A stretch of 64,000 nucleotides of DNA from Straminergon stramineum (lineage: Eukaryota > Streptophyta > Bryopsida > Hypnales > Calliergonaceae), in NCBI GenBank assembly GCA_963920665.1, contig OY987272.1:12095001-12159000 (forward strand), given 5' to 3'. Each line of letters opens with the position of its first letter. The first letter of the stretch is position 1. Under the pieces are notes generated by a model. That model saw only the letters and a program-made list of their open reading frames with translations. It was not told the origin of the DNA and searched no databases. Shown here piece by piece: positions 42,300 through 54,478 of the stretch. A program made the position numbers and the translations under genes.

Positions 42300-43214
42300 T
42301 TAACCCCCAAAGGACCAAACAATGTATTTTGGCAACTTAGAAATTTTGGATAGCTCACTAAGAATGAAATTTTTTTTCTTTGAAATTTCCCACAACATGT
42401 GGGCAAGGAGTAGCTTTAAGGTGCAACAATTTTTATAACTTTTGACTACATAGTTGAAAAGTTATTGTATGGTAAGTAGATTTTTTTCAATTCATACAAT
42501 TCAAAAAATCATTTTTTCAAGAAATAATAATTTTAACTTGGTTTTCTAGATTTATACGTATGTGAAAAGCTTTGAAATTCATTTCGTTTTGATTGATGAA
42601 ATGAAAGTTATGAGGCGTTTTTGTTTGCAAGCAGTTATGGAATCTCTACTCTAAAAGAAACTTTGAAATCCTTTATTCAACTCATTTTCAATATTTTGGG
42701 AACAAAAAAAAATCATTGGATGTAGATTTTTTCTTAGGACATTACAACCATTGGGGGTGGCATTTTAAATTCCATAACTAAATTAACTCTTCACAATTTT
42801 GTATTTTGAACCATTCTCAATTTCTTTCTACTTACTATTTTTTTCAAGCATGATTATATATATTTCTTTTGAATTTTTTAAAAGGTATTCCCAACTTATT
42901 TCTTCAAGATATCATGGAGAGTTGCAAGTTGTAGAATCTACACATTTTTGGTTTAAATGTTTGAAAGATGAAATCTAATCATTTGGGAAGAATTGGAAAT
43001 GCTCCTTTTTGAATTCCAAGCCTCATGATCTTGCAATTGGCAAGGTTTTCTATTTTGAAATTTTTAGGGGTGTATCTTAACAACCATTATCTAAAAGATC
43101 CTATGGTTGGATTTGTTAAAAAATAAATATAGATGAAGATTTTAACCTTGCTTTGGAGACTAGTATTTTGAAGCATTTTTGAGCCTCTAAACATGAAAGA
43201 ACTTTAGGGGTTAA
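42300..43214. mobile_element. 915-bp TTAA-bounded element (0.9-kb family), copy 3
   Basis: Starts TTAACCCCCAAAGGACC and ends GAACTTTAGGGGTTAA. The interior resembles 43408-44339 in the same orientation (GTTATGAGGCGTTTTTGTTTGCAAGCAG against GTTATGAGGAGTTTTAGTTTG). Confidence 0.75.
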
Positions 43215-43407
43215 ATGGATATTCAATAGAAAAATAATTAATTTAGATTATGAATTTGGGAAATCTATTAGATAGATTGGTGGTTTCTTCTAATTTTTTA
43301 TACAATATTTAAATGTCTATTTATGACTTCACCTAAGTTTAGCTCTAATTTGCCTCTACAAGATTGAACATCACTTGAAACACAAGTACAACTAATAATA
43401 AGATTTA

Positions 43408-44339
43408 ATAACCCCTAAAGTTCAAACATGATTTTTTGGCATTATAGATATTTTGGGCAACTCACTATGAGTAGAATTTTCAATTTTTTTCTTTGAAATT
43501 TTCATACAATATGTGGTCGAGGAATAACTTTAAGGCCCAACAATTTTCATAAGTTTTGACTGCATGGTTAAAAAAATATTGTATGATAAATAGTTTCTTT
43601 CCCAACTTGGGCAGATCACTTTTTTCACTTTTTTCAAAAATAAAATTTTGAAATTAATTTTCTGGATTTATATATGTATATATATGGAAAGCTTTGAATC
43701 ATTAATTTTTTTTGATCAATGAAGTGAAAGTTATGAGGAGTTTTAGTTTGTGGGCAATTATGGATTCTCTACTCTAAAATAAACTTTGAAGTCCTTCATT
43801 TCACTCAATTTTCAATATTTTTTGAAAAAAATAAATCAGAAGATGTAGATTGTTTATTACAACATTACAACCATTGGGATTGTCATTTTCCAAATCCATA
43901 ACAAAATTCTTAACAATTTAGTATTTTGAATCATTACCTACTTTTTTCTACTTACTATTTTTTTTCCTATATGTTGTACAATTCCAAATGACTTGAATTT
44001 TTTCAAGCATGTAGCCAATTTGCCTTGAAGAATGAATTAAAAGACGCACATCCATTTTGGACATTTTTCATACAAACGTGGCCTTGTGAAGAGAAGCTAC
44101 CCAGTTTTTTGCAAGGACAAAGAAAAGATTTTTATCAATTCAAACGCTAATATCTTGCAATCTACATGGTGGAAATTTCAGAATTTTTTTAAACATGTTC
44201 TCAAACCAAATTACTACAAGGTCCTATGGTTCCATGTGTCCGAAAATGTTTTTTTTTTCTAAAATTTGTTTTTTGTACTAGAAATGGTAGTTTTGGAGCG
44301 TTTTTGGTGAGAACATAGTCACAAACCTTTAGAGGTTAA
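43408..44339. mobile_element. About 930-bp TTAA-bounded element (0.9-kb family), copy 4
   Basis: Left end ATAACCCCTAAAGTTCAAAC (TTAA changed to ATAA), right end CCTTTAGAGGTTAA. Same family as 42300-43214, and inverted relative to 32995-33923. Non-coding. Confidence 0.75.
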
Positions 44340-45180
44340 ATAATAGGTGATCCGATTTTAATTTTTGAACTTGTGATTGCTTTTTCACTTCACCAATAGT
44401 AAATTTGTATAAAACTAAAGTAAGTCTTCTTCTTACCAATGTCTTTTTGTTTTCAATAACTCTAGTATCATTTATTGTCAAACATATACTTTGTGTCCTA
44501 AAGTAGTCAAGATCCTTTCTATTATCTTCATCAATAGCTACTAAGTTTATGAATTCATAAGGCTAATACTTGATGATTAAAACAAAATTTATATCCAAAT
44601 AATAGCATATATTTTGTGTACAAGAAAAAATGAAATTAAATAGGTGAATATCTAATTATACATATGAGAGTAGATGCAAAAAATACTTATCAAAATTGAA
44701 ACAAAATGATCATAGTCTTCTAAATTTTAATATTTTTCCAAAGTTCTTTTCAAGATGTTTCAAATGTCAATTTTTTGTAATGTCCCTTACAATGTCATCT
44801 ACCTAGCTTTCAGGGATGGATATTACAATTAAGTGTTAAAGACTTCATTTACAACCAATATTGACATCTACACATTCCAATTAATTATTAGAAGTACTAC
44901 ACTGCTAAAGAAATAGTATTCAGGAAAGTTTGAAATCTCCTACTTTGCCACAAAAGTCCTAATTTAAATCCTAAAGTTGTTGAGGTGTTTTTGAGCTAAA
45001 CTCCTACAATACAATACTTAAGGTACATAAGGTTGAAAATAAGGTAGACTGGTCAAATTTGTGAATTTTTTTGCAACTCCTAGCTACAAGATCTTATAAC
45101 TAACTTGAATGTAGACTTCTCCACCAATTTTCAGACCCAAATTCTTTAGCATTTCTAAGACCATTATGTTCAAAGTACAT
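44340..45180. other. AT-rich intergenic DNA
   Basis: No gene or element delimited. Confidence 0.45.
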
Positions 45181-45390
45181 GTAGAACCTCCCTTAGTGCA
45201 TGGTGTTGGGACTATGCACTAAGAGAGGTTTATGCATTTAGAGAAGCCATAGGACCACTTGTCTTTTTTATCTTGAAGTATGTGCCACATGTCTTTTCAT
45301 CTTGAATCATGAACATGGGCCACCTATTGTCTACAAACTCTCTTAATGCATATTATACACCAAGGGAGGGTGCACTAAGAGAGGTTCTAC
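45181..45390. mobile_element. 210-bp MITE with 20-bp inverted ends
   Basis: Left end GTAGAACCTCCCTTAGTGCA, right end TGCACTAAGAGAGGTTCTAC, one mismatch. A second TGCACTAAGAGAGGTTT lies inside at 45215. No clear target duplication. Confidence 0.75.
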
Positions 45391-46235
45391 TTGTAGTACA
45401 ATAAGCTTTTTCCAATCATTTCAAAAGGTGAAGTCTCAACCTTGAACTTTTTAAGAAAAATGCTCATCTTCCACTATCTAAAAATAATATTTAAAAATTG
45501 ACTTGAAAATCTAAAAACAAAGATGAAAAAAGAACTTCATTTTCATCCTTTAAAAAATCATTACATAAAAGGGATAAAAGATAATAGAAAAAAACCTAAT
45601 CACTAATAAATGTAACATGGGGTTGAAACATACTACTCTTGATTACAATGGAAATGTTATAGACAACAATCCAAGCCCCATGCACTTTTTTTGTTTTCAA
45701 AAATTGTAAATATTGGTCAAGAAACAAACCTCTTAGTTATTTTTTGGGTGACATTTCATGACTATCTACAAAACATAATTTGTCATATCTTTTTATTCAC
45801 TCATTAGAATGGAATGAATAAAAATTTTCCTTGTAGGTATGAAACTATTCTACAAGAAAATATATTTTTCCAATTAAAAAAAATACTTCTCTAGCTACTT
45901 GAAAGTTCTAAGAAATAAAATAAATGACATACAACTTTAACAACAAACTTGTTTGACAAATTGGATCTTTAACAACAAACTTGTTTCTTTGACAAATTAA
46001 ATCATTCAAAAGCTAAGAGAAATCCCCACTTTACATATAAGTTTCAGAAAATACCATCAAGAATTGCATTCATATGCGCTTGCCCAAGATGCACCCCCCG
46101 TCTCAGTCAATGAAAGGCTTTAGGGGTTAAGACATAGAGAGCAGTGAACTCACACTTGCAAGACATTGGATCCAACAAAAATCACAACCTCAGAATGCAC
46201 ACCTCCCCACATTCAGCAACTCTCCGTATTCTTCT
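45391..46235. other. Intergenic DNA ending in a TTAA-type element end
   Basis: AGGCTTTAGGGGTTAA at 46115-46130 is a right end of the TTAA class. Upstream text (CATTTTCATCCTTTAAAAAATC at 45540) resembles the 0.9-kb family. The left end was not found. Confidence 0.4.
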
Positions 46236-47232
46236 CTGAGACACCAAACAATCGTAAAACATCATCCAAAGCTTGAAAAAAACACAACAAAATCACACTC
46301 GCGAGTGACAAAGATCTACTTGCAAGCAACCCACCATCTCCATTGCTAAAAACAGACAATTCCATTTCAAAAGCCCAAATCACAAGTTTCGCAAAATCCC
46401 AATCCTTCACATGCCCCAAACCTAAAATGCCGTCTAAAGATGTGGAGGACCAAATCAGTACCTAAACAATCAGTCCCTAAACATTGTTACTAATTGCAGT
46501 CTCCTGTGCAAACAGACACTTATAAAACCGCATCTCAAAGCTTGGGAAAAAAACAAACACTCAGGAAACTCCTAATTGCAAAAAGCAGTCACTGATTCCA
46601 TTTCAGAAGCCTGAATCGTATATGCCGCAAAATTTCAGAGGCCTTCGACCTGCAACGATGCCACTTACAGAAGTGAAGTATGGAATCAGTACCGAAACAA
46701 TCAGCTCCTAAACATTGTCACTAACTGTAGTTTCCTGTTGCAAACACAGAAACTTTGTAAAACACCATCTCAAATCTCGGAAAACAAAAACAGAAAATAG
46801 AAAACTCATAATTGCTTGTGACATATATCTCCACCCTCTCCATTGCCAAAACCAGACACGGATTCTATTTCAGAAGCCTAAATCATATGTGACGCAAAAT
46901 TCAGAGGGCTTTGACCTAAAACGATGCCGTTACAGAAGAGGAGTGTGGAAACAGTACCGAAACAATCAGTTCCTAAACATTGTTACTAATTGTGCTTTCC
47001 TGTGCAAACAGACTTGTAAAACACCATCTCAAAGATTAGAAAAAAAATGAAATATAACAGAAAACTCATAATTACTTGTGACATATATCTCCACCCTCTC
47101 CATTGCAAAAACCAGACACGGATTCCATTTCAAAAGCGTGAATCATATGTAAAGCAAAATTCAGAGACCTTCGACCTACAACGATACAGAAGTGCAGTAC
47201 TGAATTAGTACCTACATAATCAGTTTCCTAAC
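46236..47232. repeat. Tandem repeat of about 231-265 bp, four units
   Basis: The phrase CCTAAACATTGTTACTAA or close variants recurs at 46476, 46707 and 46972, with a last start at 47227. Each unit also holds ACACCATCTCAAA, CTCCATTGC-AAAACCAGACA, ATTCCATTTCAGAAGCC and GACCT-CAACGAT in that order. The unit before 46476 is the most diverged. It ends about 140 bp beyond the stop codon of the ferredoxin gene. No long frame is conserved across units. Confidence 0.85.
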
Positions 47233-47373
47233 CATTCTCTCTCGAGCCCCTCAACTTGCAGCTTCCAACTCTTTTAGGGTTTCCTCCGTGCCTCAATTTG
47301 CCAAGGCTTCAGCATCCTCAGCTTTAGCTACCGAACATGGTATGGTATGGTACGATTGTAAGCATTGGATCAG

Positions 47374-47847
47374 TCAGTCATCGGCAGTGGCGAGCTGCAG
47401 GGAAAGGAGCTCCTCCTCGGGAATGGAGCGGATGAAGCAATCGGATTGCGGATGCGCCACGCACATGAGCGCGTAGCCCCGCTCCTTGACATCGTCGCTC
47501 AACATGCCTTGGTCTTGGTCGACGCTGCCTCTTTCGAGCTTCGCAGGGCAGGTCATGCACACTCCCAGTTGACAATCGTAAGGAACTTCCAGACCGGCCG
47601 CAATCGCCACCGAGAGAATGGTCTCACCTTCAGGAACCTCCAGCACGTGTCTCTGCCCCTCGTGCTCAATTTCTACCTTGTAAGTCTGGGCCCTACATTG
47701 GAATCGGCCGAAGCGGCGTTGCCTTGAATTCAGACTCACGGATGTCGAAAATCGTTTCTCTAACCCTTGAGTGAAGGTGGTGGTGGTCGCTAATCTGGCA
47801 ACAGTCTGAGGGGCAGACAACAGAGACATCGCCATGTTGCCTTCCAC
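47374..47847 (-). CDS. FDC1: Ferredoxin C1-type plastid [2Fe-2S] protein
   Basis: Intronless, 157 residues. A 2Fe-2S ferredoxin that in plants acts in chloroplasts as an alternative electron carrier with a more positive potential than leaf ferredoxin (family knowledge). Residues 1-52 are rich in Ser/Thr/Arg and fit a plastid transit peptide. The ferredoxin fold begins at YKVEIEHEGQ (56-65). Cluster ligands are Cys92, Cys97 and Cys100 in DCQLGVCMTC, and Cys129. After the last Cys the protein runs on to EEELLSLQLATADD. This C-terminal extension distinguishes FdC1 from photosynthetic ferredoxins, which end soon after the fourth Cys. Start is either Met1 or Met5 (MAMSLL). The second looks more like a transit peptide start. 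No breaks. A tandem repeat lies just downstream. Confidence 0.93.
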   Translation of the reverse strand: MEGNMAMSLLSAPQTVARLATTTTFTQGLEKRFSTSVSLNSRQRRFGRFQCRAQTYKVEIEHEGQRHVLEVPEGETILSVAIAAGLEVPYDCQLGVCMTCPAKLERGSVDQDQGMLSDDVKERGYALMCVAHPQSDCFIRSIPEEELLSLQLATADD

Positions 47848-49537
47848 TCAATGCAACCTTGCCTTCACTTACAAAGTGCAAAACCTTTAGTCACTGCATC
47901 CGCAACAGACTCATGAGTACTAAGCAGCAGATCGACTCGAGAATCTCCCAAGAGGAGAATAGACCTAGGAGTCAAGAATTGTGCGCCACATCGATTCTAA
48001 CGCATTCTCCGCAACAATTCCCATTCATATTATCCAGACAATCAGAAAGAACCATCCTCAGTTCCTCTGCAACGAAAAACCTCCCAAAGTCGTCGCTGCA
48101 ATTGAAAGAACGAGCAAGCTGCTAAAGTCAACCTGGGCAACAATGTCGAAAGCCGTTAAGCCACCCCGAAGGCGAACAAACGGAGCTGAGATTCAAAACC
48201 TCAGCAATGCTTGGAGTTAGAGACTAACTGCAAATTACAAACTCAGTAGTACCATTATCCATCCTCTGGACATATCTCCCCTCCAAAAACCAGGTAGAGA
48301 TCACGTACCATGAAACGGAAGACGACGTGCAGTGGACCACCATACCCTCGGCGCCGAGAAGAGGAAGAATTAAGGCTATCCACAACGCCAAGAGCCCACA
48401 GGCTGAGAGCGGGATTGGGGTCTTCTCTCTCACACCGCCGCCCTATTACCGTGTGGAAAGTCATCCAGCCGGTGGTTGTGAGCCTGTGAGGGTAACGAGG
48501 TTTACGGAAATGGCGGAGGAGTCTTTACGAATATTTTTTGAAGGATAAAAAAAAGGTTCTGGAAATAGCGCGGATAGGGGAGTCTTGATTTCCATCCGAG
48601 GTTGCCTGCTCTTGGGGTTGTGTCAGTTCGTTGTGGATAACTGGGCTTCCTTTTCGTCTTCTTCGTTGGCGCAAACCTTTAGCCGCGATTGCAAGCTTGC
48701 ACTCACGACGACGGCGATGGCTTCGGGTTGAAAACCTTCTCCACACCTTTATCATTTTTCGGGAATGCCTGGTATGTTCTCCCGCTTTATTACTATCAGA
48801 TTCGAACCTGCAGTGAAGTCTGTTAAAAGTTGTTCTGCGTGATGGGGTTAGCTCGTCTAGGGGTGTAAGAGACGTCGCAGGGACTACAAGAAAGCACGCA
48901 TTTGTGAACAGGGGAGAGGGTCTTTGCTTGCGATGCCGTGCTTCTCTTGTGCGCAGTGACAGCTACAGGTTGTCAGGGTGTGCATTCCTTCCGACAGCAT
49001 ATTCTCCATTGCGTTCGTTGCGGCCAACATTTTCGTAGACGACGATTAGCTCTTGAATTCCCAATGTGGCAAAATTTGAAGTCGTAAATTTGAAGATTGT
49101 GCTGGAGCATTCTTAGAAAATGCCGAGCTGCGTTTAGAAGGAGAGCTTTGGCTCTGTCTAGATTCCCTTGTGTGTTTGAACTTTAGTGCCTAATTTTATG
49201 TTTGGTGCGATTAGACGACATTTTTGTTTCGAGTCCTGCTTCATGTGCCGCTGGAATCGTGATCGGCGTATGATTGACGCCCTTAGTGAATCGACACAAT
49301 GCCTTGGTGTTAGGGTGTGGTCTGGGAGCCAGCTATTGAGGTGCCTACACGATTGTGTCTGTTACAAGAGAGCGAGAATGAGTACTTCTCTCAATGGCAG
49401 GCAATGCAATGCGGTGAACTCTAGTACAATAGCGAGGTCCTGTACTGTACATCATTCTCTGCGGACAAGGTAATGGCAATCAAGGGACAAGGTAATCTTT
49501 CAAGATAATTTTTGCTAACCATGGCCTTGATTGCCTT
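47848..49537. promoter_or_regulatory. GC-richer region upstream of the ferredoxin gene
   Basis: Probably holds the ferredoxin promoter and 5' leader. On the minus strand 48433..48311 codes for a short frame with a hydrophobic segment (LLALWIALILPLLGAEG) that ends at a strong donor-like TG|GTACGTGATC. Acceptor-like TTTGCAG occurs at about 48229. It may be the first exon of an unrecognised gene, or an upstream frame in the ferredoxin leader. Nothing else is recognised up to 49.5 kb. Confidence 0.35.
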
Positions 49538-49633
49538 TACTGTGCAGTGGCCTACCAAAAGAATGTCGTCCCTCCAGTGCAGTGATGGGTGAGTGGACGG
49601 CAATCTTTTTGGGAGGCCACTGTACATAGTACT
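49538..49633. repeat. Short hairpin element (MITE or small-RNA precursor-like)
   Basis: CAGTGGCCTACCAAAAGAAT at 49545 pairs with ATCTTTTTGGGAGGCCACTG ending at 49622. The 27-bp arms have a few mismatches and the pairing extends weakly outward. The spacer is about 24 bp. A separate GGCAATCAAGG / CCTTGATTGCC pair lies at 49473 and 49524. Confidence 0.7.
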
Positions 49634-50287
49634 AATGCAAAGGGCAGTTTCTACTTCTACAATTTGTTTTGGTACCTAATCAGACCCTAGGATCTTGAAG
49701 CTCATATTGTGTTTGTCCCATCCTCAAAATTTTGAGCGTTGATCGAAGTGTGCTAGAAGATCATAACAATCAAAATTTTTGACTTAGACTTTAAATTCAG
49801 GGAAAGTTTGTGCACTTGGTTGCATAATTTCTAAATCAGATTCTTTGGTGGGTCTTAAGTACAATTTGAAGGCCTAACAATATGGGCTCTAATCCTTTTA
49901 TTCTACACCATCCACATCAGCATTGAAATCCTGGATTGGCATTATGGTTTCTGCCCAGCGTCATCTTACAAATTGGTTTAGCAGTTGGCTGATCCCCAAA
50001 ATCCGAAATCGGTTTTATATTTAATTAGCAGTTTTGAGTAGGTGATATTAGGAATTTCTTTTGTCCAATTTAATTTATTTTTTGACCAGCGCATCCAACA
50101 TCCTTTGCTGATTCTGGTGATATATAAAATTTGGCCCCATCTGAAGTATATTTCTCACAATAAGATCAAGTGAGTTGGTCATTTTAAACCATGAGTCTTG
50201 GTCTTCCAGGGGTTAACCATTGTATAAGTGACTGACGCAGAGACGAGGAAGAAAGTGGCGGCCACTCCAGGTGAATGAAGTGAGAAA
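49634..50287. promoter_or_regulatory. Upstream region of the mTERF gene
   Basis: AT-rich, then moderate GC for the last 70 bp. A TTAA-type end, TTCCAGGGGTTAA, lies at 50203-50215, just ahead of the presumed leader. No TATA box is obvious. Confidence 0.35.
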
Positions 50288-52988
50288 ATGGCGTCTGCCC
50301 TAACCTCCGGTGGAATCGGATCGGTGAGCGGGCATACAGAGCAGACATGGATGCCTGCCGAACGACCCGGGGGCTCTAAACCACCTGCAATGGCTGCCTA
50401 CAGTCCTACTGGCCCTCTTTCGCATTCAAGCCACAACAGACAGGAGCTATCGTTCTGTCCAACATGGTACCATGGAAACTCCAAGTTCTCCCTTTGCAAG
50501 CATTTGATGGGATCCTTTCAGAAGAAAGACCTTTACGGCCTCCAGCTCTCAGTGCGCGTTTGTTGCCGTGCTATCCTCAAAGAGACGCCAGTAGCCAGTT
50601 CTTTAGAGGAGCGTGATCAGGTGAGCGATGTTGATTGGACTGCGTTTCTTTCACAGACAGATGACGAAGATAGTCTGAAAGTGAAGCTAGTTGAGAAGAA
50701 GAAAAAGACGAGAAAGGTGAGGGTAGTGAAGCAGAAGTTGACGGCCAAGGAAGAGCACGTGGGGAGGAGCTTGGAAGCCATTGGGGTTCGAAATGCATCA
50801 CTGGCCAAGTGCGTGACTCAAGGAGTTGGAATGACCGAGGAGGAGATGCTGGAGTGGATGAGCATGCTGAATCGTTTAGGGGTTGCGCACTCTGAGATTG
50901 TGTCCATTTTGGGAAAGGAAGCAAGCATACTGCGTGCTCATATACCAGATGTGGAGCTTCTTTTTTCGTATCTGAAAGAGGATTTAAACCTTGACAGAAG
51001 CACCATTGCATCCATGTGTATGACGTGGCCTGGTCTGCTTCTCTGCCCAGTGCAGCACGTGCAGCACGTCACGGGTTACTTTGTGTCCGTGGGGCTGAAA
51101 CTTAGTGATGTTACAGGGGTGTTAGTTAGGCGGCCCCATGTGCTGAGCTATTCTCTTACACGCATTCAGTATAGTGTTCAATGCTTGCTGGAATCAGGAG
51201 TATTGGTTGACGATCTCGTTCCCATTTTAAAGAAAGTACCAGAGCTTTTTTCTGATTTGACTCAGAAGAACCTCGACTCAAAATTAGAGTTTTTGTTGAA
51301 AGTAGGTCTGGGATCCGGTGCATTAGGCAAGGCGATTGCGAGGCGACCGAACATTTTGAACTACAGCCTAGATAGCATGAGGGTCGCTTTTAAGTACCTG
51401 ACAACATTGATGGTTACTCGCGATGTTCCTAAGCTTGTGAAACGGTATGCTGAGGTATTGGTGCTGGATCCGCAACGGAAAATGGCTCCCATGGTTGACT
51501 ATTTGATCTCTCTTGGTGTGCGAAGGGAAAAGATTGGCAAGGTGATCTTGCGGAGACCGCAGCTTCTGGGCTATACTATACCAGGCCTACAGCCCACTGT
51601 ACAGTATCTTATTGAACTGGGTGTGAAGCCGGAGTTTTTGGGCAAAGTCATCTCTACTTCTCCTCAGGTCTGCATCATAATGTCTGTTTACCAGTTTTGA
51701 GTTCGCTCTCTTCCTTTCATTAGGTTGCTCTTGTAGTCTGAAGATCCTCCCATTAGGTTGCCAAAGTTATTAATGCTAAGTTACTGTTAAAATCTAATAG
51801 GACATTAGATCAATATCAAAATAATTTATAAATTAATATCAAGACAATGTCAACTTCCAATCAATTAAAAGGTTAACTGAATAGTTGCAATGTGATATCA
51901 AGTTAATACTCATGACACTAACATAACCCTATAATTGAGTAAATTGCATGTCCGTAATACTAACATTAACTCAACACGAGGACTAAATCTCATGCCTATT
52001 AGCTTAACATCCAGAGCCTTGACAATCTAATTGGGGGTGTGGGGTGTGGGGTCCTTTTGTGATGTTACTTTCATTCGTACTGATAACCTAGTGGAGTTAA
52101 AAAAGGAAACGAGCGGGCATTTTGATAGAGTTGTCTGCACAATTGGTAGGCTCCCTGGTTAAGATTTAACTTCATTTTCGATGAATTTGAAATACAGTGT
52201 GCAGCCTTTGATTTCTTGAGTTGTGTCTTAGAGCCTTGTGAAGAGGGTATGTCTGAAGGTAGTGAGGTTCCTCCTTGGCAGGTACTTACGTTGAACGTGG
52301 AGGAGAAGCTAAAGCCAGTAGTGGAGTTTTTCCGCAGCATGGGCTTAAACAAGGAGCGTGATATTGAAATGTTGCTTATTCGGAATGCCCAAATATTATG
52401 TTGCAGCATTGAGAAAAACCTCCGACCCAAGTTCATCTATTTCAAAGGTCTTGGGCTGACCGAGAAGTCCATCGCAAACATGATTGTCCTCTTCCCATCC
52501 ATGCTCGGTCAGAGCATCGAAGGCTCCTTAGCTCCTAAATTCAACTACCTTATTTATGAGATGAATCGGCCTATAGAGGAGCTCGTGCATTTTCCCCAGG
52601 TATGAAGTCTCAAGTCCCTTCCTTTTGAACTAGTCACCACCTCAACTGTTATTTGTGTGTTATTCTGGACTTCATATCTTGTAAATTCCTTCCTCTAACT
52701 GAACGCAGTCTTTTCCACTCCACCGATATTCAGGTGCATCCTCTGAGAAAACCCTTCAATTAATCGACTGCCTTGCATGTACAGTACTTTGGCTACAGCT
52801 TGGAGAAGAGGATAAAACCCCGGCATGAGATGTTGAAGGACAAGGCTATATCCACCAGCCTCGCATCAATGCTGGCTTGTGTGGATAATGACTTCAAAGC
52901 TCGTTACCTGTCTGGTCAGCCACCAAGCCGTGCCCCATATAGCAGGAAGGTCAAAGTGATCGATGAAGATGAATCGGACTCTGAGTGA
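50288..52988 (+). CDS. mTERF-family organelle protein (three exons)
   Basis: Encodes a 633-residue mitochondrial transcription termination factor family protein. Such proteins bind organellar nucleic acids and in plants influence plastid or mitochondrial transcription, splicing and translation. Exons are 50288-51667, 52282-52599 and 52785-52988. Both introns are GT..AG and fall in phase 0 after SPQ and HFPQ, in the typical mTERF loop. Residues 1-100 look like a targeting region, followed by a basic stretch (VEKKKKTRKVRVVKQKL) at about 135-151. About ten 30-residue helical repeats then run from about 180 to 590, with the family phrases RRPHVLSYSL, RRPNILNYSL and RRPQLLGYTI. The end carries YFGYSLEKRIKPRHEML and an acidic tail DEDESDSE. 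Length and intactness suggest a working gene. Which mTERF subgroup it belongs to is not decided here. Confidence 0.93.
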
Positions 52989-54442
52989 GATCCTTGCTGT
53001 TCCTAGACTCTCACCATCGTGTGCAGAGTGTGTAATTTTTGACTAGTACCCAAAAGGTGCCATTGTGAGGTTTCCCTCTTACATTTACGCAGAGGGATTT
53101 AATTGGAGGTTATCTTGAGATGTTAGATCTGAGGAACTATGTATCGAATTGAATTTCGTGATGGAAGGACACAACGTTTTCTCGTTCGATTTGTACAACT
53201 GTGTAAACAATTGTGTTTTGGTGAGACTCTATTTCGCTCGTTCCTTAGGTGTCCTTTTGATTTGACACAAGTGGTTCCCTTGTTCCAAGTCTTCCTAGTT
53301 GTGGCCAGACTCATGTATTTTGGTGTTGCGATTTCACTCGACTTACACTTGTGCAGGGGCACTGCAGAAACTTTCATGAACAAAACTTTTCTTCTGAGGT
53401 ACAATTTGGTGGCTTTGAACATGTCATTCTTGAGGAGTTTCCTTCACACCCTTGGAACAGGAATCTAAGTTAGATTATTTTTGTGCTCAATCGTGAGCTC
53501 ATCTCCTGTGGGAGGTACCAATTGGTAGTGGAAGAAGTCTGGCCACTCATGTAGGCCACACATGTCTCCAGTGAATGTCAAAAGTTGAGTCCTTTTTTAA
53601 GTTGCCATCTCCATTGGAGAATGTGAATTAAAATGATTAAGCAAGTAAAGATGTTACCCAGACAACAAATGGCTAGAGGCAAAATGTTCTACAGTGGTAA
53701 GAAAAAATAGAATAAAAATCAACAACAAGCCAATGTTTGGGGAGTTTTTGAACTACACCATCAATAATCTTTCATTTCCCATATTCAATTGATTTTTCAC
53801 ATCTCTACTTCGACAAATGCCATTATGCACACTACAATTAGTCTCTTTTTTTATTTATTTTTATTGGTTTCACGGTGAAGATTTGTTCTTTTTTTTTGGT
53901 TCATTTTTATCCATCACAATAGAGAAAAACATTGTACTTTGAAGGGGACGCTCTGAACGAAGAGTTTGTTTCTCCAAGACTCGTACCTTTTCCAGGAAAC
54001 ATAGGCAGAGGCCTAGCAGTACTGCCCTCGTTAGTAGAGGGAAGATATTCACAATACAGAACCTGCTACACTTGTCTCAGCTGCACTATCGACCAAAGAC
54101 GTCGCATGTGTATGACTGAATTTTGTGGTCAGTTCTCACGACTGCTGATTTTAGAAGCATGTCATCATAAAGGAGGACCGGTGATGCAATTATATTCAAG
54201 TGCTACGGTATTATGTAACTGCTAATGCGAGGGTACCATGGCTGTACCGACTGCCCTACTTGCCGCGTAGGGGACAAAGCCATAGCCGCGGCCCAAGAAT
54301 CGTGAACTTGTTCCGGAGAAGTCACCTGGAGAGCAGCAAATTAAAGCTCCCAAGTTGCAACCCATGCCGCCATGAAAACAGCTACAGAGCAGCTACAAAG
54401 TAGCCACCCCAACACACATGAAATCCCACTCACTGCTACAGA

Positions 54443-54478
<36 letters not shown>

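Noticed and set aside
48790..48830. tRNA T-loop-like word (GGTTCGAATC on the minus strand)
   Set aside because: The T-stem does not pair and no acceptor, D or anticodon arms are found.
53139..53468. 109-codon plus-strand frame after the mTERF gene
   Set aside because: Lies where the mTERF 3' untranslated region is expected, and no recognised domain.
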